Source: an uncultured bacterium (lineage in GTDB: Bacteria; Cloacimonadota; Cloacimonadia; Cloacimonadales; Cloacimonadaceae). Taken from it: DNA of 29,183 bases. Position 1 is the first letter of the stretch; each line of letters opens with the position of its first letter. The notes beneath the pieces were generated by a model. It was not told where the DNA came from. It saw only the letters and a list, made by a program, of their open reading frames with translations, and did no database searches. The stretch covers positions 1 to 29,183 of the forward strand of contig CALLHY010000041.1 in NCBI GenBank assembly GCA_938009275.1, read 5' to 3'. Made by a program: the position numbers and the translations under genes. This document shows positions 7,112 to 16,269 of the stretch, piece after piece.

Positions 7112-7279
7112 GTGACAAAAGTTTGTCACAAACTGACAAATACGAGTCATGATTTGACAAATTTCTGTCACTTATGACGGCCTGAGGATTCCAATGATTT
7201 GACAAAAGAGTGTCACAAACTGAGGGCATTTCCGCTATTTTGTCAAGCGGGTGTCACGATTTGACATTTCAGGTGTCAC
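7112..7279. promoter_or_regulatory. Phased array of TGACA-N6-TGTCAC operators upstream of the sigma-54 regulator
   Basis: Five related inverted repeats. Three are TGACA-N6-TGTCAC, at 7113-7129, 7155-7171 and 7200-7216. One is TGTCA-N6-TGTCAC, at 7241-7257, and one is TGACA-N7-TGTCAC, at 7262-7279. Left half-sites are spaced 42, 45, 41 and 21 bases apart, and extra TGAC/TGAG half-sites fall between them near 7134, 7175 and 7221. The overall period is therefore about 21 bp, or two helical turns. The first copy is the perfect palindrome GTGACAAA-AG-TTTGTCAC (7112-7129). This looks like cooperative binding by a dimeric or oligomeric regulator on one face of the DNA. The regulator encoded just downstream is the obvious candidate (autoregulation), but this is inferred. 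Confidence 0.7.
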
Positions 7280-7334
7280 TTCTTATCCACTCCCAGTATT
7301 GTAGGAGGTTAAGAAAACAAGCTTCACTTTTCGC

Positions 7335-7371
7335 TTGACATATTGTCAACTCTATTTACAGTGGGTATGTA
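7335..7371 (+). promoter_or_regulatory. Possible sigma-70 promoter overlapping a TTGACA-TAT-TGTCAA palindrome
   Basis: TTGTCA (7343-7348) and TATGTA (7366-7371) are 17 bases apart, close to a vegetative promoter. The -35 region sits inside the palindrome TTGACATATTGTCAA (7335-7349), which has the same half-sites as the upstream array with a shorter spacer. Binding there could block transcription. No GG-N10-GC sigma-54 signature was found in this spacer. Confidence 0.3.
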
Positions 7372-7398
7372 AACTAATGCTTCCATACTGGAGGATTG

Positions 7399-10300
7399 AT
7401 GCCAGAAAACATGACAAAACAGATGAATACTTACATCACGGGCAGGATAGCATTGTCCAGAGTTATTGGCATTTTAAGGGATAAATCGGAAAGTCACCTG
7501 GTAGAGATAACGGGTAAATCCGGTAGCGGTAAGAGCTATTTTGTATTGCCGTTATTGCAAAACTTAGCCGAGCACTATCCTGATCCTATCCATTTTTCTC
7601 CTCATCCTTTGGTGATGAATCACTTTACCGAATTGCTTATGGTGCTATGCGGTATAGAAGAAACCGAGCTAAAGGTTTTGTACAAAGAGTTTCTTGCCGA
7701 TATTGCCTCCAATAACAAGTTTGATTTTTATTATTACATAACCGAGGAACTGAACAGGCGTCAGCTATTCAAATCCTGCCTGTTGGTGATAGACGATTGC
7801 GATGTGATGGACAAATACACGCGCGACTATCTGCAATATGTGGTTCAGTATTTGCCGGAGGCGGGCATTCAGGTGGTGGTGTTTTCACAGGAACGGCTTT
7901 TTCCCTTTTCGGAAGTAGAGCACATTCCGGCCCTGGGTGTGGAGGATTGTCAGCATTTGCTAAAGCTAACCTTTCCCGATCAGGCCTTTACCTATGTAAG
8001 CGAAAGCGAGATATTCCAAAGGATAACCGGCGGTAATCTGATGATTATCGAGCGTGTATTTCGTGAGATGCTAACCAAGAATCCTGGGGGTAAGTTTGAC
8101 CTTAGCCCATATCTGGAAAAGACATTTGATGCCTCAGAAATATATAACCAGTCCTTAGCTTCCTTAACAGCCTCACAAAAAGAGCTGCTTATAGCCATGT
8201 ATGTGCTGGATGGCGTTGATCCAGAAGATGTGCAAGAGGCACTGGGCAAGCCCAAGAGCTTGAAAGCAGATAGAAAGATTTTAACAGACTTAGGCCTGAT
8301 TTCTTGCCCTGATGTTCGGTGTTGTATTCAGAAAAAGGCAGCCTTTACGCTATGGCTAAAAGACAATCCCGGACAATTCTCTGCCAAGCTGCATACCGAA
8401 CTGATGAACTACCTGGAACAAACCGGAAAGTTCCCTCAGGTGCAAACCCGCCTGATGATGATGTCCAGGCGCTTCAATATTACGCTGTTTCAGGCAGTGG
8501 AAGACGAACTGGAACTGATAAACGATGCACAGAGTTCTCTTACTGTGTTAGAGTACATCCTTGGTCATAGCAAGAATGCCTCGGTTAAGCTGGAGTGTTC
8601 GCAAAAGATTGCCATGGCATATAGTGACCTGAACCAAAAAGAGGTAGCAGTTGACCATTTCCGTGAGGCTTTACACTTATGCACAGAGAATAACCTGCCT
8701 GCCGAGCAGATTGTTTATCATCTGGCAAGCAATCTCTATGCGGTTAATTCTTCCGCTTTTGCCCTGGAGATAATAAAGAAATATTCACCCACAACCATCG
8801 ATCCTTTCTGGAAAGCTAAGATACTGCTGTTAAAGGCTGAAGTTTTAACCGAGACTGAGGCTTTTAACGATGCCTTTACCGCGCTAGAAACTGTTCAGCA
8901 TTCGCAGGGTAGCATCGAAGATCAAAAGCAGAGACACAGCATTCAGGCTGAGGGCAGGAAGATTAAGGGTAAGATTCACTATTACATAAACGAATGGGAT
9001 CAGGCAGACGAATCGTTTCACGAAGCCGAAATGCTGTATACTATTTCCGGTGATAAGCGAGGGCTGGCCGCTGTTTACAACAACATGGGTGTGCTGTATA
9101 TGTTCCAGGGGGATTGGGAGAAGAGTGAAGCTCAATTCTTAAAGAGCCTGGCAATTGAGAAGCAGCAGTATAATCTGAATGGGATATCGGTTTGTTATAA
9201 CAATCTGGGTGGGCTTATGGACGACAAGGGCGATCCAGAGAAGTCATTATACTATCTGGAAGAAGCCTTAAAGATACAAAAGCTGCTTAGTGAGCCTTAT
9301 AACATCACCAATATCTATAATAACATCGGCGTTACGCTGATGGATCATGGAGACTTTGTCCGCTCGGAAGATGCGCTGAAGAAATCTTTGGAAACGGCGA
9401 TAGAATTCTCATTTTACAGGAATATAATTGCTTCGCTTAATAATCTTGGTGCGCTGTACTTTAAGAAAGGTGATTGGACAGCATCGATTTCATACTACGA
9501 GCAGGCGATAAAAAAGTCCCAGGAGAGCAGTTTCAACGAAGGTTTGCTGCGTAGCTTTAATAACCTTGGCGAAGTGTATGAAAAGCAAAATGAATTACAT
9601 CTGGCATACGACCTGCTGTTCAAGGGCTTGGAGCTGTTGCCATCAGTATCGGATGACTATATTAAAGCCGAGCTTTATGGCAATCTGGGCAGTGTACTAA
9701 CCAAGCTGCATAAGTATAAAGAGGCATACCGATACCTGGTGGAAAGCTTCGATTTCTTTAAGTCGCTGGTGGCGCGGGATAAGATAATAGAAGGCTGTCA
9801 GAAGCAGGCCTATTACTTTATATTAACCAGAAATCTGGAGAGTGCGGATTATTACATATCCGAAGCCATTAAGCTTGCCAAAGAGCAAAACCTGCCTTTC
9901 GAGATTGGCAGGGCACACTATTTGCGTGCCTTACTGGAGCGGAAGAATCCAGAGGCAGCAAAGCAGCACCTTGAAGATGCCATAAAGCTATTTGTGGAAG
10001 TGGGCAGTAATTATGAGCTATCGCTGGCGAATTATGAACTGGCGGGAGTGCTGCTGGACTTGGAAGATTGGGAACAAGCACTGCATATCCTAAAGAATAA
10101 CAAAAAGATAATACAGCAGTATGGCAGCATTAAGCTACTGGAGCAAAACGATATTCTGTTGCAAAAGATATCCAGAGAATACTCCAGCCAAATGGAAGAG
10201 GTTAAGTTTGAAGAAAACCTGCTTAACCAATTCTACGAGAATACGCAGAAGCTAAATACTATATCGGATTTAGATGTGCTGATAGACCAGTCGCTTACCA

Positions 10301-11688
10301 GCCTGGTAGAGATATCTGAGGCAGATGGCGGTATTCTGTGCCTGCATGCAAACCCAAACTTACCGGATGCGTGGGAGTATAAAGTGTATCATAACTTCTC
10401 GCATGAGGACAAAAACTATGACCAGTTCCAAAACCTGATTACCGAGGCATATAACAACAATAAGGCAGAGAACTATAAGCAGCCGCATTTTGCACCGAAA
10501 TTCAATAACATCCTGGTGCTTCCCTTATCGATTAGGAAGAGCACTCTGGGGGCGGTGTTACTATTCTGTGAAAGTGGTTCGCACTACTTTTCCGAGCGGA
10601 TTATTAACCTGCTATCAGCACTTAGTAACCAGATAATTGTGATTATCGAAAACATCCGCAGTGCAAATCTGGAAAAGACGCACGCTATAATACGTGAGCA
10701 ACTTAATACTGGTAACCTGTATGCGAATATCATTGGTAAAAGCCCGGAAATGATGAAGATATTCGAGATTATTGAGAAGGTGAAAGACACTCCCACAACT
10801 GTGCTATTGGAAGGCCCCAGTGGAACGGGTAAAGAGCTAATTGCCCGTGCACTGCATTACAGCAGTGATAGACGCAATAAGGCTTTTGTAGCCCAATACT
10901 GTGGAGCTTTGCCCGAAACCCTATTGGAAAGTGAGCTGTTTGGCCATGTGAAAGGTAGCTTTACCGGAGCAGCTTATGACAAAAAGGGCTTGTTCGAGAT
11001 TGCCGATGGGGGAACCTTCTTTTTGGATGAGATTGCCGATATCAGTCAATCTACCCAGTCTAAACTACTTAGATTCTTGCAGGAAGGTGAGATTAAGCGA
11101 GTAGGTGCAACCAAAACTGACAAGGTAAATGTGAGGGTGGTGTGCGCTACCAATGTATCATTACTGGAGAAAGTGAAGCGGGGAGAATTCCGCTTAGACC
11201 TTTACTACCGGCTTAATGTGATCCGCATAGACGTTCCACCCCTAAAAAACCGACCCGGTGATGTGCCGCTATTGGCAATTCACTTCTTGGATAAGTATAA
11301 CAAACGAATGAATAAAAGCGTGCCTGGTATCTCTACAGAAGCCATGAAGTTTTTGGAGCAATACGATTGGCCGGGTAACGTGCGTCAGTTGGAGAATGAG
11401 ATAGAGCGTGCAGTAACTCTGGCAGAAGCAGGTACCTTTATAAAGCCAAGCGACTTCAGTGAAGAAGTGTTCCGTTTTTATGAGCATAATCAAACCATAA
11501 ATATGTTAACCTCCAAGAAGACACTAAAGGATGCCATTGAGGAGATGGAACGCAAGATGATTGTGAGCTGTATGGAGAAGTATCAGTGGAACCAAACCCA
11601 GGCTGCCAGAGAGCTGGGACTGTCGCGCCAGGGGCTGATTAAGAAGCTGCAACGATATAACCTGTATAAGGAAGATCAGAATCAGTAA
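7399..11688 (+). CDS. Giant sigma-54-dependent regulator: P-loop ATPase, TPR, GAF, AAA+, Fis-type HTH
   Basis: About 1429 residues. An N-terminal NACHT/ORC-like ATPase has Walker A GKSGSGKS near residues 40-47 and Walker B LLVIDDCD near 127-134. A long helical region with TPR-type repeats follows (about 400-890; e.g. YNNMGVLYMFQGDWEKSEAQ and CYNNLGGLMDDKGDPEKSLY). A GAF-like domain spans about 960-1090. The sigma-54 interaction AAA+ domain has Walker A GPSGTGKE at 1139, loop GSFTGA at 1186-1191, and FFLDEIAD near 1207-1214. The C-terminal Fis-type helix-turn-helix is NQTQAARELGLSRQGLIKKL. The usual GAFTGA sigma-contact loop carries Ser for Ala. GGAGG (7390-7394) sits 4 bases before the ATG at 7399, although a TTG start at 7396 is possible. 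Likely an activator of sigma-54 promoters responding to a ligand or protein sensed by the ATPase/TPR or GAF part; the signal is unknown. Confidence 0.9.
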   Translation: MPENMTKQMNTYITGRIALSRVIGILRDKSESHLVEITGKSGSGKSYFVLPLLQNLAEHYPDPIHFSPHPLVMNHFTELLMVLCGIEETELKVLYKEFLADIASNNKFDFYYYITEELNRRQLFKSCLLVIDDCDVMDKYTRDYLQYVVQYLPEAGIQVVVFSQERLFPFSEVEHIPALGVEDCQHLLKLTFPDQAFTYVSESEIFQRITGGNLMIIERVFREMLTKNPGGKFDLSPYLEKTFDASEIYNQSLASLTASQKELLIAMYVLDGVDPEDVQEALGKPKSLKADRKILTDLGLISCPDVRCCIQKKAAFTLWLKDNPGQFSAKLHTELMNYLEQTGKFPQVQTRLMMMSRRFNITLFQAVEDELELINDAQSSLTVLEYILGHSKNASVKLECSQKIAMAYSDLNQKEVAVDHFREALHLCTENNLPAEQIVYHLASNLYAVNSSAFALEIIKKYSPTTIDPFWKAKILLLKAEVLTETEAFNDAFTALETVQHSQGSIEDQKQRHSIQAEGRKIKGKIHYYINEWDQADESFHEAEMLYTISGDKRGLAAVYNNMGVLYMFQGDWEKSEAQFLKSLAIEKQQYNLNGISVCYNNLGGLMDDKGDPEKSLYYLEEALKIQKLLSEPYNITNIYNNIGVTLMDHGDFVRSEDALKKSLETAIEFSFYRNIIASLNNLGALYFKKGDWTASISYYEQAIKKSQESSFNEGLLRSFNNLGEVYEKQNELHLAYDLLFKGLELLPSVSDDYIKAELYGNLGSVLTKLHKYKEAYRYLVESFDFFKSLVARDKIIEGCQKQAYYFILTRNLESADYYISEAIKLAKEQNLPFEIGRAHYLRALLERKNPEAAKQHLEDAIKLFVEVGSNYELSLANYELAGVLLDLEDWEQALHILKNNKKIIQQYGSIKLLEQNDILLQKISREYSSQMEEVKFEENLLNQFYENTQKLNTISDLDVLIDQSLTSLVEISEADGGILCLHANPNLPDAWEYKVYHNFSHEDKNYDQFQNLITEAYNNNKAENYKQPHFAPKFNNILVLPLSIRKSTLGAVLLFCESGSHYFSERIINLLSALSNQIIVIIENIRSANLEKTHAIIREQLNTGNLYANIIGKSPEMMKIFEIIEKVKDTPTTVLLEGPSGTGKELIARALHYSSDRRNKAFVAQYCGALPETLLESELFGHVKGSFTGAAYDKKGLFEIADGGTFFLDEIADISQSTQSKLLRFLQEGEIKRVGATKTDKVNVRVVCATNVSLLEKVKRGEFRLDLYYRLNVIRIDVPPLKNRPGDVPLLAIHFLDKYNKRMNKSVPGISTEAMKFLEQYDWPGNVRQLENEIERAVTLAEAGTFIKPSDFSEEVFRFYEHNQTINMLTSKKTLKDAIEEMERKMIVSCMEKYQWNQTQAARELGLSRQGLIKKLQRYNLYKEDQNQ

Positions 11689-11713
11689 TTCTACCAAGCC
11701 AGAGGGAAGAGGT

Positions 11714-14551
11714 ATGGAGCGCAGCCACAATATGCTTGATGAACTGGAGTATATTGCCGTAGATATCGAAACTACGGGTTTGAATTCCGATAAAGACGAG
11801 ATTATTGAGCTTGCTGCCATAAGGTTTAGAGGCAATGAAGTAATAGATAGCTACGATAGATTCGTAAAGCCAAAGGGCAAACTGCCAAAGTTTATTCAGT
11901 ATTTAACGCACATATCTCCGGAAGACCTTAGTGCTGCTCCGTCCATCCAGGAAGTGCTGGTGGATTTTTGCCGCTTTATTGGTGATAGCATCCTGGTAGG
12001 TCACAATGTGGCATTTGATCTTGGATTTATAAATAACTATCTGGTAAAAGGCGGGGGCTTTCCCTTAAAAAACACAAGCTGGGATACATCTGAGATATCC
12101 AGGATTTACCTGCCTACTACATCTGACCATAAGCTAAGTACTTTAGTTGCTCATTTCGGCATAGAACTACAGAATGCTCATCGGGCTGATGCAGATGCCA
12201 CGGCAACTGGAAAGCTGTTGTATGCACTAACCGGACATATACTTGAACACAATAGCTTTATTACCAATGCCAGAATATTAGAACTAAGCAAGCAGGCTCA
12301 GTTGGATGGCTCGCTGGAAGAATACCTGAAAAAGCTGATTTTGTTCCAACGAACCTCCGCAGTAGCTGGACACAGCGTGAAGCATGAAAAGAGCAAGCTC
12401 TTTAACGTTATAGAGCATGAAGGCAGGGGAGATATTGCCGATATTCCCTCTGTGTTCTGCGAACAAGGCCTGTTTGCGCGTGAGTTTCCGAATTTCGAAT
12501 TCCGCGCAGGACAGATGGCAATGGCAGAGCAAGTGGAAGATGCATTTAAGACGGAGAAACATTTGGTGGTGGAGGCAGGAACTGGGGTAGGGAAGAGCTT
12601 TGCCTATCTGGTGCCGGCCATTGAGTTCTCGAAACGTAGCAAAGCAAAGGTGGTAGTATCCACCAATACCAAGAATCTTCAGGAACAGCTATTTTACAAG
12701 GATTTACCACAGCTAAGCTCTATGCTTCCCTTACCCTTCAAGGCAGTATTGGTAAAGGGAAGAGAAAACTATATCTGCGAGCGTCGCTGGGAAGAGCTAA
12801 TTGTGGAGCAAAGCAAGGGGCTAAGCCCTTATGAGGCGCATGCGCTATTGTATCTATTCGTTTGGAAACAGGTTACCAACACCGGAGATATATCCGAGAA
12901 TTCCTCTTTTGACAAGAAACGCTTTAGCATTGTATGGCGAAAGATATGTTCCGACCGTTTCCTTTGTGGAGGCAGGAAATGCCCAAACTTTGTGCGTTGC
13001 TACGTAATGAACCTGAGAAAGCACATTGAAACCGCATCAATAGTGATAGCTAACCATTCTCTGCTGCTTGCCGATGCAAGACTGGAGAATACTACCTTGG
13101 GTGAATATGGCTATTTGGTGATAGACGAAGCGCATAACCTGATGGCATCGGCATCCAAGCATTTGGGCTTTGACCTCAGCTATGCCGATATCAATAGTCT
13201 GTTTAACCAACTTACCCATAGCGGTAAGAAGCAGTTAGGCGGCTTTTTACACCAGATACAACAGGTTATGCGCAAGAGCCTGGCAACTGATGCGCAAAAA
13301 ATGCACGTGGAATCCCTTTGCATAAAGCTTCATGGCAGCATTAGCGACTTGCGGGATCCTTTGGCCAAGATATTCAATCTGGCTGCAAAGCATTGTTCTG
13401 ATGCCGACAGCTTTGGCAAACTAAGAATTAAGGACATTGCTGCATATTCTGACTTATACAATCAGTTAAGGGCGTTTTCTATAAGTTTTAAAGACATAAT
13501 GAAGGACATTACAGCCCTGAATAACGTTTTGGGCAGCTTGAACAGTAAGCTGGTGGCAAATCTGGAAGCGCTGAAGGAAAACCTTGTTGCATACATTCAG
13601 CGTTTTTCGGAAACAGAAGAGCTGGTGTTAACGCTACTAAATCCTGATTTGGATGAAAATGCCCTATGGATAGAAAGCTCGCCCAAGCCAGACAGAAACA
13701 TACCCTCCTCCAGCTTTTGCTATGCACCTGTAGATGTATCGTCACACCTTCATAATCTGCTTTATTCCCGAATCCCCAGCATAATCTTCACATCTGCTAC
13801 CCTGGCTCTAAGGGGCTCCTTTCGCTATTTCCTTGGTCAGTCCGGCTTATCGCTGGTATCGGACAAAGAGATTAAGCAGAGCATAGTAGATTCTCCCTTT
13901 GATTACGACCAGCAATCTCTGCTTTTAATCAGCAGCTTTCTTCCCGAGCCCAAAGACAAGTTTTTTCAGAATCAAGCTCTGGGATGCATGCAACAGGTGC
14001 TAAAGACTGCAGAAGTTGGAACCATGGCCTTATTCACCTCCTATCGTGATTTAGACTTGGTGTATGAGCATATTGGTGACGATATGTATCATGCCAAGCG
14101 ACCATTCTTTGCGCAGGGAAAAGCAGGGAGCCGCAGATCGATATTGGAAGATTTTAAAAAAAGTAAGAATGCCGTGTTGCTGGGAACATCCTCCTTTTGG
14201 GAAGGGGTGGATATTCAAGGTGATTCCTTATCATTATTAATCCTTTACAAGATACCTTTCCAAGTCCCCTCCGAGCCGTTGGTGGAAGCCCTGATCGACA
14301 AACTTGAGCGTGAAGACAAAGATTCATTTATGCACTTCATGCTGCCTAATGCCCTCTTGAGGTTACGTCAAGGCTTTGGCAGATTAATACGCAGCAAGAG
14401 CGACAGGGGAGTGGTGCTGATAATGGATTCCAGGGTTACAAACAAACGCTATGGCGAGTATTTCAAACAGATACTCCCAAGCCGCTGCGTTGAGCTTAGA
14501 AGCGAGCAACAGCTAATATCGGAGATTGGACGCTTTTTCAACAAGATATAG
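11714..14551 (+). CDS. dinG: DinG-family helicase with N-terminal DnaQ-like exonuclease
   Basis: 945 residues. An N-terminal DEDDh 3'-5' exonuclease domain (VDIETTG at about 16-22, HNVAFDLGF near 97, HRADADA near 156) is joined to an XPD/DinG superfamily 2 helicase. Helicase motifs include Walker A GTGVGKS at 289-295, DEAH in VIDEAHNL near 470, and a C-terminal LRLRQGFGRLIRS motif VI. Four cysteines, C412, C418, C423 and C429, in CSDRFLCGGRKCPNFVRC mark the [4Fe-4S] cluster typical of XPD/DinG. This combines the exonuclease of Bacillus-type DinG with the iron-sulphur domain of the E. coli type. Likely role: resolving R-loops, D-loops or G-quadruplexes during repair. AGAGGG lies 7 bases before the ATG. 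It starts 25 bases after the regulator gene and is followed 13 bases later by murB. Confidence 0.92.
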   Translation: MERSHNMLDELEYIAVDIETTGLNSDKDEIIELAAIRFRGNEVIDSYDRFVKPKGKLPKFIQYLTHISPEDLSAAPSIQEVLVDFCRFIGDSILVGHNVAFDLGFINNYLVKGGGFPLKNTSWDTSEISRIYLPTTSDHKLSTLVAHFGIELQNAHRADADATATGKLLYALTGHILEHNSFITNARILELSKQAQLDGSLEEYLKKLILFQRTSAVAGHSVKHEKSKLFNVIEHEGRGDIADIPSVFCEQGLFAREFPNFEFRAGQMAMAEQVEDAFKTEKHLVVEAGTGVGKSFAYLVPAIEFSKRSKAKVVVSTNTKNLQEQLFYKDLPQLSSMLPLPFKAVLVKGRENYICERRWEELIVEQSKGLSPYEAHALLYLFVWKQVTNTGDISENSSFDKKRFSIVWRKICSDRFLCGGRKCPNFVRCYVMNLRKHIETASIVIANHSLLLADARLENTTLGEYGYLVIDEAHNLMASASKHLGFDLSYADINSLFNQLTHSGKKQLGGFLHQIQQVMRKSLATDAQKMHVESLCIKLHGSISDLRDPLAKIFNLAAKHCSDADSFGKLRIKDIAAYSDLYNQLRAFSISFKDIMKDITALNNVLGSLNSKLVANLEALKENLVAYIQRFSETEELVLTLLNPDLDENALWIESSPKPDRNIPSSSFCYAPVDVSSHLHNLLYSRIPSIIFTSATLALRGSFRYFLGQSGLSLVSDKEIKQSIVDSPFDYDQQSLLLISSFLPEPKDKFFQNQALGCMQQVLKTAEVGTMALFTSYRDLDLVYEHIGDDMYHAKRPFFAQGKAGSRRSILEDFKKSKNAVLLGTSSFWEGVDIQGDSLSLLILYKIPFQVPSEPLVEALIDKLEREDKDSFMHFMLPNALLRLRQGFGRLIRSKSDRGVVLIMDSRVTNKRYGEYFKQILPSRCVELRSEQQLISEIGRFFNKI

Positions 14552-14564
14552 AGGATATACATAG

Positions 14565-15506
14565 ATGAGCTATAGAAACAAAGTTATTGCGGCTTTACCG
14601 GATATGGTGGAAGCGGGGCTTATATTATTCGAAGTCCCTCTAAAAGACCATTGTAGTTTTAATATTGGTGGACCGGCTGATGTGTTTTGCACGCCTAAAA
14701 CCCAATCCCAATTCATAGCCATACTGCTCTTTTGTCTGAATAACAACATCCCATACTTCATCTTAGGTAATGGTAGCAATCTGCTTATTTCCGATAAAGG
14801 ACTTAGGACAGTGGTGATAAACACAACAGGATTTGTAAAGCTTACTCGTGATGAGGATTACATTAGTGCGTTCTGTGGAGTGAGCTTACATGAGCTTAGT
14901 GAGTTTGCTCAAAAGATGGGGTTAAGCGGTCTGGAATTTGCTCACGGCATCCCCGGCAGTGTGGGAGGGGCAGTTTATATGAATGCAGGTGCTTATGGGG
15001 GAGAGATAAAGGATGTGTTATATTGCAGCAAGTGTTTGGTTCCAAGCATAGCCAGCCTGTCCTCAAGCAGTCCCATATTGCATCTTAAAGCCACAGACCA
15101 TCATTTTGGCTACCGCAGTAGTGTGTTTCAGCAGGGTAATCTGATTCACCTATCGTCTGTGTTTCATCTCGTTCAAAGAGCTCCGGAAGAGATTTTAGCT
15201 CGTATGAACGAGCTAAAAGAGCAGCGTTGGGACAAACAGCCAATGGACATGCCCAGTGCTGGTAGTGTGTTCAAGCGGCCGGAAGGACATTTCACCGGGA
15301 AGCTGGTGGATGATTGTGGTTTACGTGGCTTTCGCATTGGTGATGCAGCAGTGTCGGACAAGCATTGCGGCTTTATAGTGAACTTGGGTTCTGCCACAGC
15401 CAGCGAGGTGATGCAGGTTATCCGTCATGTACAAAAGACGGTTATGGATAATTTCGGCGTAAAGCTGGAAACAGAGATTAGAATAATAGGAGATCATGAA
15501 GCTTAA
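14565..15506 (+). CDS. murB: UDP-N-acetylenolpyruvoylglucosamine reductase
   Basis: 313 residues, FAD-dependent reductase that makes UDP-N-acetylmuramate in peptidoglycan precursor synthesis (cytoplasm). FAD-binding signatures are HCSFNIGGPADVF (about 28-40), LGNGSNLLISD (about 67-77) and HGIPGSVGGAVYMNAGAYGGE (about 128-148). The catalytic region AGSVFKRP holds the proton-donating serine, and the protein ends with the conserved glutamate segment VKLETEIRIIG. The shorter substrate-binding region suggests the type II MurB of Gram-positives and many other phyla. The gene begins 13 bases after dinG, with GAGGAT overlapping the dinG stop, and overlaps the next gene by 11 bases, so the three are probably co-transcribed. 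Confidence 0.95.
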   Translation: MSYRNKVIAALPDMVEAGLILFEVPLKDHCSFNIGGPADVFCTPKTQSQFIAILLFCLNNNIPYFILGNGSNLLISDKGLRTVVINTTGFVKLTRDEDYISAFCGVSLHELSEFAQKMGLSGLEFAHGIPGSVGGAVYMNAGAYGGEIKDVLYCSKCLVPSIASLSSSSPILHLKATDHHFGYRSSVFQQGNLIHLSSVFHLVQRAPEEILARMNELKEQRWDKQPMDMPSAGSVFKRPEGHFTGKLVDDCGLRGFRIGDAAVSDKHCGFIVNLGSATASEVMQVIRHVQKTVMDNFGVKLETEIRIIGDHEA

Positions 15507-16269
15507 AAGTATTGTTCTCCCCACTTCCTTTCTCATTGCTTTGATATTGCTTTGGCATATTTTAAGTGTTCGGGGTACTATTGCCTTCTGGATTGTACCT
15601 TCTCCCCTGGCCGTACTAAGGGTGTTCACCAATCATCCTGATCTAATCTGGCATCATCTGAAACCTACTCTTATAGCCGCCGTGAGTGGCCTTCTAATAA
15701 GTGTAGTATTGGGTAGCATAACCGCAATTGCCATGAATGCTTCAAAAACCATAAAGCAAATAATATATCCTTACATGGTTATCTCACAAACTGTCCCGAT
15801 TATAGCAGTGGCACCCCTACTAATAATCTGGTTTGGATACGGAATAAGCTCCAAGATTTTCGCAGTAGTTCTGATGTGCTTTTTCCCCATTGCTTTGGGG
15901 CTTTACGACGGATTTCGGAGTGTGTCGGTGGAGCATGTAAGATTACTAACCTCTATGGGAGCAGGCAAACGGAAGATATTTGCAATGTTAAAGCTTCCGG
16001 CTGCGCTTCCGAACTTCTTTACCGGGCTGAAGCTTGCTGCCACCTATAGCATTATGGCTGCAGTTATAGGAGAATGGTTGGGAGGAAGCTCGGGACTGGG
16101 GATATACATGACGCGTGCAACAAAGGCTTACCAGACAGCCCATGTCTTCGCTGTTATCTTAGTTATCATTGCCCTCAGCATGCTGCTTTTTGGCATCGTT
16201 ACGCTGTTAGACAGAGTGCTGCTGAAGTGGAAATACCATCAGGAAGACGAGTATCTGGATACAAATTAG
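15496..16269 (+). CDS. ABC transporter permease, SsuC/TauC/ThiX-like
   Basis: 257-residue inner-membrane permease of the binding-protein-dependent type 1 family, with about six hydrophobic helices. The ATPase-contact EAA-type loop is HVRLLTSMGAGKRKIFAMLKLPAALPNFFTGLKLA, and the terminal GEWLGGSSGLGIYMTRA motif is typical of nitrate/sulfonate/taurine and thiamine-precursor (HMP) permeases. The substrate cannot be told from sequence. There is no ATPase or binding-protein gene beside it, so its partners must be elsewhere. It overlaps the end of murB by 11 bases (AGGAGATC upstream of ATG) and its stop overlaps that of the convergent wecB gene by a few bases, leaving no room for a terminator. Confidence 0.88.
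   Translation: MKLKSIVLPTSFLIALILLWHILSVRGTIAFWIVPSPLAVLRVFTNHPDLIWHHLKPTLIAAVSGLLISVVLGSITAIAMNASKTIKQIIYPYMVISQTVPIIAVAPLLIIWFGYGISSKIFAVVLMCFFPIALGLYDGFRSVSVEHVRLLTSMGAGKRKIFAMLKLPAALPNFFTGLKLAATYSIMAAVIGEWLGGSSGLGIYMTRATKAYQTAHVFAVILVIIALSMLLFGIVTLLDRVLLKWKYHQEDEYLDTN

Noticed and set aside
7112..7279. Phased array as a CRISPR
   Set aside because: The repeated unit is short, degenerate and palindromic with 21/42-base periods, without identical 25-40 bp repeats, unique spacers or cas genes.
7100..7398. Sigma-54 promoter for the regulator gene
   Set aside because: No GG and GC pair with 12-base spacing near a TGG...TTGC context was found.
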